Assembly (NCBI GenBank): GCA_031258035.1
Contig: JAIRNL010000054.1
Span: forward strand, 1-25,970
Length of the DNA stretch: 25,970 bases
Source: Azoarcus sp.
Lineage (GTDB): Bacteria > Pseudomonadota > Gammaproteobacteria > Burkholderiales > Rhodocyclaceae
Direction: 5' to 3'
Each line of letters opens with the position of its first letter. Position 1 is the stretch's first letter. Below are positions 23,321 through 25,970 of the stretch, piece by piece. The notes beneath the pieces are model-generated. The model was not told where the DNA came from. It was given only the letters and a program-made list of their open reading frames with translations, and ran no database searches. The position numbers were made by a program, and so were the translations under genes.

Positions 23321-24769
23321 ATGAGCAAGTCGTTGAAGGTTATCGGCGTAGCGGTTGTCGTGGCGGGATTGGTGGTCGTTGGCGGCAGTTACGCGACGGG
23401 ATTTTTTTTCAAGAGCGGTTTCCAGTCGCATCTGGAGAGGGAAAACCTCGAATTGCAGGCGCGTTCCGGCGATAAAGTCGGCATCCAGCTGGAACGCTAT
23501 GAACATGGACTTTTTGGCGCGACGGCGCGGACGCGCGTCATGGCTGGACCGGTGGCTGTCCTTTTCATCAATCACGATATTCGTCATGGCCTGGGCACGG
23601 GCTTCAGGGCTTACGGCAAGGTGCATTCCGAAGTCGCGTTGCCGCAGGAGGTTTCCATCGCGATGAATGCCCTGTTCGGAGGCGATCCCCTAGGCGGACA
23701 ATCGCCGCTCACGGTCGAGAGCGTCATCGGCTGGACGGGCGACAACCGTCACGTCATCAAATCGCCCGACTTCAAGGCCAAGGCGATGGGCATAATGAAC
23801 ATCGCCTGGGGCGGCATCGACGGCGACATCGCGGTTCGTAACGGCCATCGCGACATCGCGTGGCGGATCAATCTACCCGGTTTCTCCATGAAGGACGACA
23901 AAGAGAAGGTAGAAATTGGCCGCCTGTACAGCAAGGGCGGGATTGCGCGCGCAGGCGAGCATCTTTTCTGGACAGGGCAGATGGCGCTGGAATTCGACAA
24001 GATCGCGCTGGACATCAGGCGGAAAGCCAGTTTTCCATCGCGTTTTGAGCTGAGAAACTTGGAATTTTCTACCGATACCCGCGACAACGATGGCCTTGTC
24101 GAATCCACTTTCAGTATCGCCTTCGACAAGGTGGCGGCGGCGGGTGAAACCGCGGACGCGGCGAAATTGACCTTCGCCTTCGAACAGATCGACGCCGACG
24201 CGCTCGACGCCTTCATCAAAATCGTCCAGTCCCTCCAGCGAAAGGGCGGCAGCATTGACCCCGATGCGTTCGGCAATGCACTGGCGGCACAGCAATCCAC
24301 GCTGGCGCCCGCCTTTTTGCGCCGCAAACCCGTCATTGCGCTCAAGGATAGCAGGATTCGCCTGAAGCAGGGTGATTTACGGATAGACGCGCGCCTGAGC
24401 TATATCGGGGAAAATCCGGAACAATTCGACTCGGAACGTGATTTGTTGCTCGAAGCAAACGGCGGCATGTCGCGCGCCCTCCTTGCCCATCTGGCCACCA
24501 GCAAAATGAAGGACAGCTTCAACGCCGCGATCGACGACGAGGCGATCGACGAAGCGCTGACGGAAGAAATGATCGGGGAACTTGCCGCGCAACTGGTCGA
24601 TCAGCAAATCACCGAATTGATAAACCAGGGCTACCTCATCGAAAAGGACGGCCTCCTGACCGCCACCCTGCGCTTTCAGGGCGCGACGATGACCCTCAAC
24701 GGAAAACCGTGGGACGAAAATGAAAACCTGTTCCCCCCCATGCTGCTCCCCAACGCGCCGTTGCCATGA
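23321..24769 (+). CDS. YdgA-like protein (DUF945), membrane-anchored
   Basis: Function not established; E. coli YdgA is the best-known relative. The 482-residue product has an N-terminal hydrophobic anchor (about residues 6-24, KVIGVAVVVAGLVVVGGSY) followed by FFKSGFQSHLEREN, and a long, mostly beta-type periplasmic region with the characteristic family pattern (YEHGLFGATARTRV; YSKGGIARAGEHLFWTGQMALEFDKIAL; LEFSTDTRDNDGL). The C-terminus has an acidic helix, then LVDQQITELINQGYLIEKDG and TATLRFQGATMTLNGKP. Shine-Dalgarno AAGGAGA is well placed. It is monocistronic as far as can be seen: terminator upstream, insertion element downstream. Confidence 0.85.
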   Translation: MSKSLKVIGVAVVVAGLVVVGGSYATGFFFKSGFQSHLERENLELQARSGDKVGIQLERYEHGLFGATARTRVMAGPVAVLFINHDIRHGLGTGFRAYGKVHSEVALPQEVSIAMNALFGGDPLGGQSPLTVESVIGWTGDNRHVIKSPDFKAKAMGIMNIAWGGIDGDIAVRNGHRDIAWRINLPGFSMKDDKEKVEIGRLYSKGGIARAGEHLFWTGQMALEFDKIALDIRRKASFPSRFELRNLEFSTDTRDNDGLVESTFSIAFDKVAAAGETADAAKLTFAFEQIDADALDAFIKIVQSLQRKGGSIDPDAFGNALAAQQSTLAPAFLRRKPVIALKDSRIRLKQGDLRIDARLSYIGENPEQFDSERDLLLEANGGMSRALLAHLATSKMKDSFNAAIDDEAIDEALTEEMIGELAAQLVDQQITELINQGYLIEKDGLLTATLRFQGATMTLNGKPWDENENLFPPMLLPNAPLP

Positions 24770-24827
24770 TCAGGAGTTAGGCCTCTTTTCCATCGGACGA
24801 ACAATATGAAGAAAAAGGTTGCTGTAT

Positions 24828-24829
24828 TA
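24828..24829. repeat. Target-site duplication TA, left copy
   Basis: TA directly before the left inverted repeat, matched by TA at 25664-25665 directly after the right one. Two bases match by chance often, so it counts only with the inverted repeats. Confidence 0.6.
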
Positions 24830-24847
24830 GACGGTGTCGTCACGAGA
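24830..24847 (+). repeat. IS left inverted repeat
   Basis: GACGGTGTCGTCACGAGA; it differs from the reverse complement of the right end (25646-25663) at three positions, all G versus A. Confidence 0.88.
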
Positions 24848-24889
24848 ATATGTTATTCTTCTTGAATCACAAATTCTGTGGAGCAGTTT

Positions 24890-25653
24890 ATGTTTTGCGC
24901 ACAACATCGACACGATATTTCGGATCAGGTCTGGTTGCTTTTGGAACCCCATCTTCCTGGCAGGGGAGGCGCTTGGGGAGGCAAGGCACAGGATAACAGA
25001 CGATTTATCAACGCTATTTTCTGGATTTTGCGGACGGGAGCGCCTTGGCGGGATTTGCCGCCATCGTATGGAGGCTGGAAGAACACGCATCGGCGCTTTT
25101 GCCGTTGGCGGGACAAAGGCATCTGGGAGGCGCTGCTGGAGCGTTTGGTAGATGAGCCGGATTACGAATGGCTCATGATTGACGCCAGCCATATCAAGGT
25201 TCATCCCGATGCAAGCGGAGCGCGAGGAGGCAATCAGGAGATGGGGGTTACAAAAGGGGGATCAACAGTAAGGTACATCTGGCCGTGGATGCGCATGGTA
25301 TGCCGGTCAGAGTACTTGTTACAGAGGGTACCGCAGCGGATTGCACAAAGGCTCTTGCGCTGATCGAGGGGATAGAAGCGCAATGTTTGCTGGCGGATCG
25401 AGGTTACGACACGAACGAAATTGTTGAGAAAGCACAAGGAGCACGGATGCAAGTCGTCATTCCGCCCAAAAAGAACCGGGAGGTGCAGCGCAAATATGAT
25501 AAATACCTCTATCGACACAGACATCTGGTAGAGAATGCTTTCCTGCACTTGAAACGCTGGCGAGGCATCGCCACCCGCTATGCCAAGAATACGGCTTCTT
25601 TCGTGGCTGCCGTGCAAATACGATGCATCGCATTATGGGCAAATATCTTGTGA
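24890..25653 (+). CDS. IS5-family transposase, two frames joined by -1 frameshift
   Basis: DDE transposase of the element. The first frame starts at the ATG at 24890 (MFCAQHRHDISDQVWLLLEP; GGAG 6 bp upstream) or at a GTG at 24878, and covers the N-terminal DUF4096-like part plus the first catalytic Asp in LMIDASHIKVHP; if not shifted it stops at 25363. The second frame, open to the TGA at 25651-25653, supplies NSKVHLAVDAHGMPV, the second Asp in LLADRGYDTNE, and the Glu in HLVENAFLHLKRWRGIATRY. The frames join at CAAAAGGGGG (25251-25260), where a -1 slip links TKGG to INSKVHL without loss of conserved residues. That is the usual arrangement in this IS group, so I treat it as programmed slippage and not as a mutation; a sequencing indel in the G run is the alternative. 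Confidence 0.88.
25251..25260 (+). promoter_or_regulatory. Frameshift site in the IS transposase
   Basis: A4G5 run, read in the first frame as AAA GGG GGA. Slipping back one base puts the ribosome (or polymerase) in the frame of the catalytic C-terminal half. Confidence 0.65.
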
Positions 25654-25663
25654 TGACATCGTC
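25646..25663 (-). repeat. IS right inverted repeat
   Basis: Reverse complement reads GACGATGTCATCACAAGA, pairing with the left end at 15 of 18 positions. TA follows at 25664-25665. Confidence 0.88.
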
Positions 25664-25775
25664 TACGAGAACGCGAAAGGGGAACCGGGGCCGTGGGGGC
25701 CGATCTTTTCGGCGGTGATTTCGTGAGAGGGATCAGCGTCGCCGCGCGCCGCGTGGGAGGATGGCCTCTCCCTGA

Positions 25776-25800
25776 CCTTCCCCCGTTTTGCGGGGGAGGG
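25776..25800. repeat. GC-rich hairpin, REP-like or terminator
   Basis: CCTTCCCCCG (25776-25785) pairs with CGGGGGAGGG (25791-25800) over TTTTG, ten pairs with one G-T. Read on the minus strand it lies just downstream of the gene ending at 25903 and could act in termination, though no long T run follows. The flanking CCTCTCCCTGACC and GAGGG context resembles dispersed palindromic repeats seen in many proteobacterial genomes. Confidence 0.5.
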
Positions 25801-25803
25801 GGT

Positions 25804-25820
25804 TTCCTTGGGGGAAGGAA
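25804..25820. repeat. Second small hairpin
   Basis: TTCCTT (25804-25809) and AAGGAA (25815-25820) around GGGGG; adjacent to the larger hairpin and perhaps part of the same repeat unit. Confidence 0.35.
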
Positions 25821-25902
25821 TGTCTTTGGGAGGGCGGGCGGCGCGGCGCGGCGGTTCGTGGCTTGCGATGACGGGGGGGAATTCCCGCTTCGGAGAGGGC
25901 GG

Positions 25903-25970
25903 TCAATGCAGCGGCGGGGTGCCCCGGGCTTGCAGGGACTGGATTTCTTCTTGCGTCAGGCCCGTGGCTT
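25903..25970 (-). CDS. C-terminal end of an unidentified gene (cut by window edge)
   Basis: The last 21 codons before a TGA at 25903-25905 read ATGLTQEEIQSLQARGTPPLH. The codon pattern is natural (GC-rich third positions, a helical EEIQSLQ run), which favours a real C-terminus over chance. Too short to identify. Its upstream part lies outside the window. Confidence 0.5.
   Translation of the reverse strand, partial: ATGLTQEEIQSLQARGTPPLH

Larger units (their letters stand above)
24830..25663 (+). mobile_element. IS5-family insertion sequence (IS427-like), 834 bp
   Basis: A complete short insertion sequence: 18-bp imperfect terminal inverted repeats (15 of 18 matched), a TA duplication on both sides, and one transposase gene in two overlapping frames. 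Size, the frame arrangement and the DDE motifs fit the IS427 group of the IS5 family. Its GC content is visibly lower than that of the flanking host genes, consistent with a recent arrival. No second copy is in this window. Both ends and all three catalytic residues are present, so it may be active if frameshifting works. Confidence 0.9.
25666..25902. other. Intergenic stretch after the IS
   Basis: About 240 bp, very GC-rich, with no convincing gene. It holds two hairpins (listed separately) and stays open in several frames only because stops are rare at this composition. Confidence 0.55.

Noticed and set aside
1..25970. CRISPR arrays, tRNA or rRNA genes, prophage, toxin-antitoxin or defence genes
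   Set aside because: I looked for repeat-spacer patterns, tRNA-like cloverleafs and the usual protein motifs and saw none; almost all of the sequence is accounted for by housekeeping genes.

Overview
The window is about 26 kb of GC-rich chromosome (low 60s % GC by eye) that looks betaproteobacterial, most like the Rhodocyclales/Nitrosomonadales side. This rests on gene order (smc-zipA-ligA-galU, and mdh / gntR-sdhCDAB-sdhE-gltA-sucA-sucB) and on the protein types (short SdhC/SdhD, cytosolic-type Mdh, hexameric-type citrate synthase). The assignment comes from recalled synteny, not from a search.

Layout. (1) 13-795, minus: exodeoxyribonuclease III, divergent from (2) a plus-strand run 915-10861: pyrE, a secreted DUF4124-like coiled-coil protein, a SIR2 deacylase, smc, zipA, ligA and galU. 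Most junctions overlap or are short, so much of this is probably co-transcribed; an extended -10 motif before smc suggests an internal promoter. (3) 10862-11185: decayed fragment of an IS5-type transposase. (4) 11186-11878, minus: a lower-GC gene for an unrecognised exported, cysteine-containing protein. (5) 11954-21117, minus: the TCA-cycle block, transcribed in the order sdhC-sdhD-sdhA-sdhB-sdhE-gltA-sucA-sucB. (6) 21241-22011, minus: a GntR/UTRA regulator, divergent from (7) mdh (plus) across a 158-bp region holding a perfect TCTTATATAAGA palindrome and candidate promoters on both sides. (8) A YdgA/DUF945 envelope protein after the mdh terminator. (9) A complete 834-bp IS5-family (IS427-like) element with imperfect 18-bp inverted repeats, a TA duplication and two frames joined at an A4G5 run. 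(10) A hairpin-rich intergenic stretch and the last codons of a minus-strand gene cut off by the window edge.

Functionally the right half is a near-complete TCA module: Mdh, citrate synthase, 2-oxoglutarate dehydrogenase E1 and E2, and succinate dehydrogenase with its flavinylation factor, next to a probable local regulator. The E3 (lpd) gene that often follows sucB in related genomes is not there. The left half combines pyrimidine synthesis, DNA repair and replication (ExoIII, LigA), chromosome segregation (SMC), division (ZipA) and UDP-glucose supply (GalU). I found no CRISPR array, phage, defence island, rRNA or tRNA. This is mostly housekeeping DNA; the points worth following are the operator palindrome, the lpd replacement, an insertion in LigA, the SMC start and the two IS-related loci.
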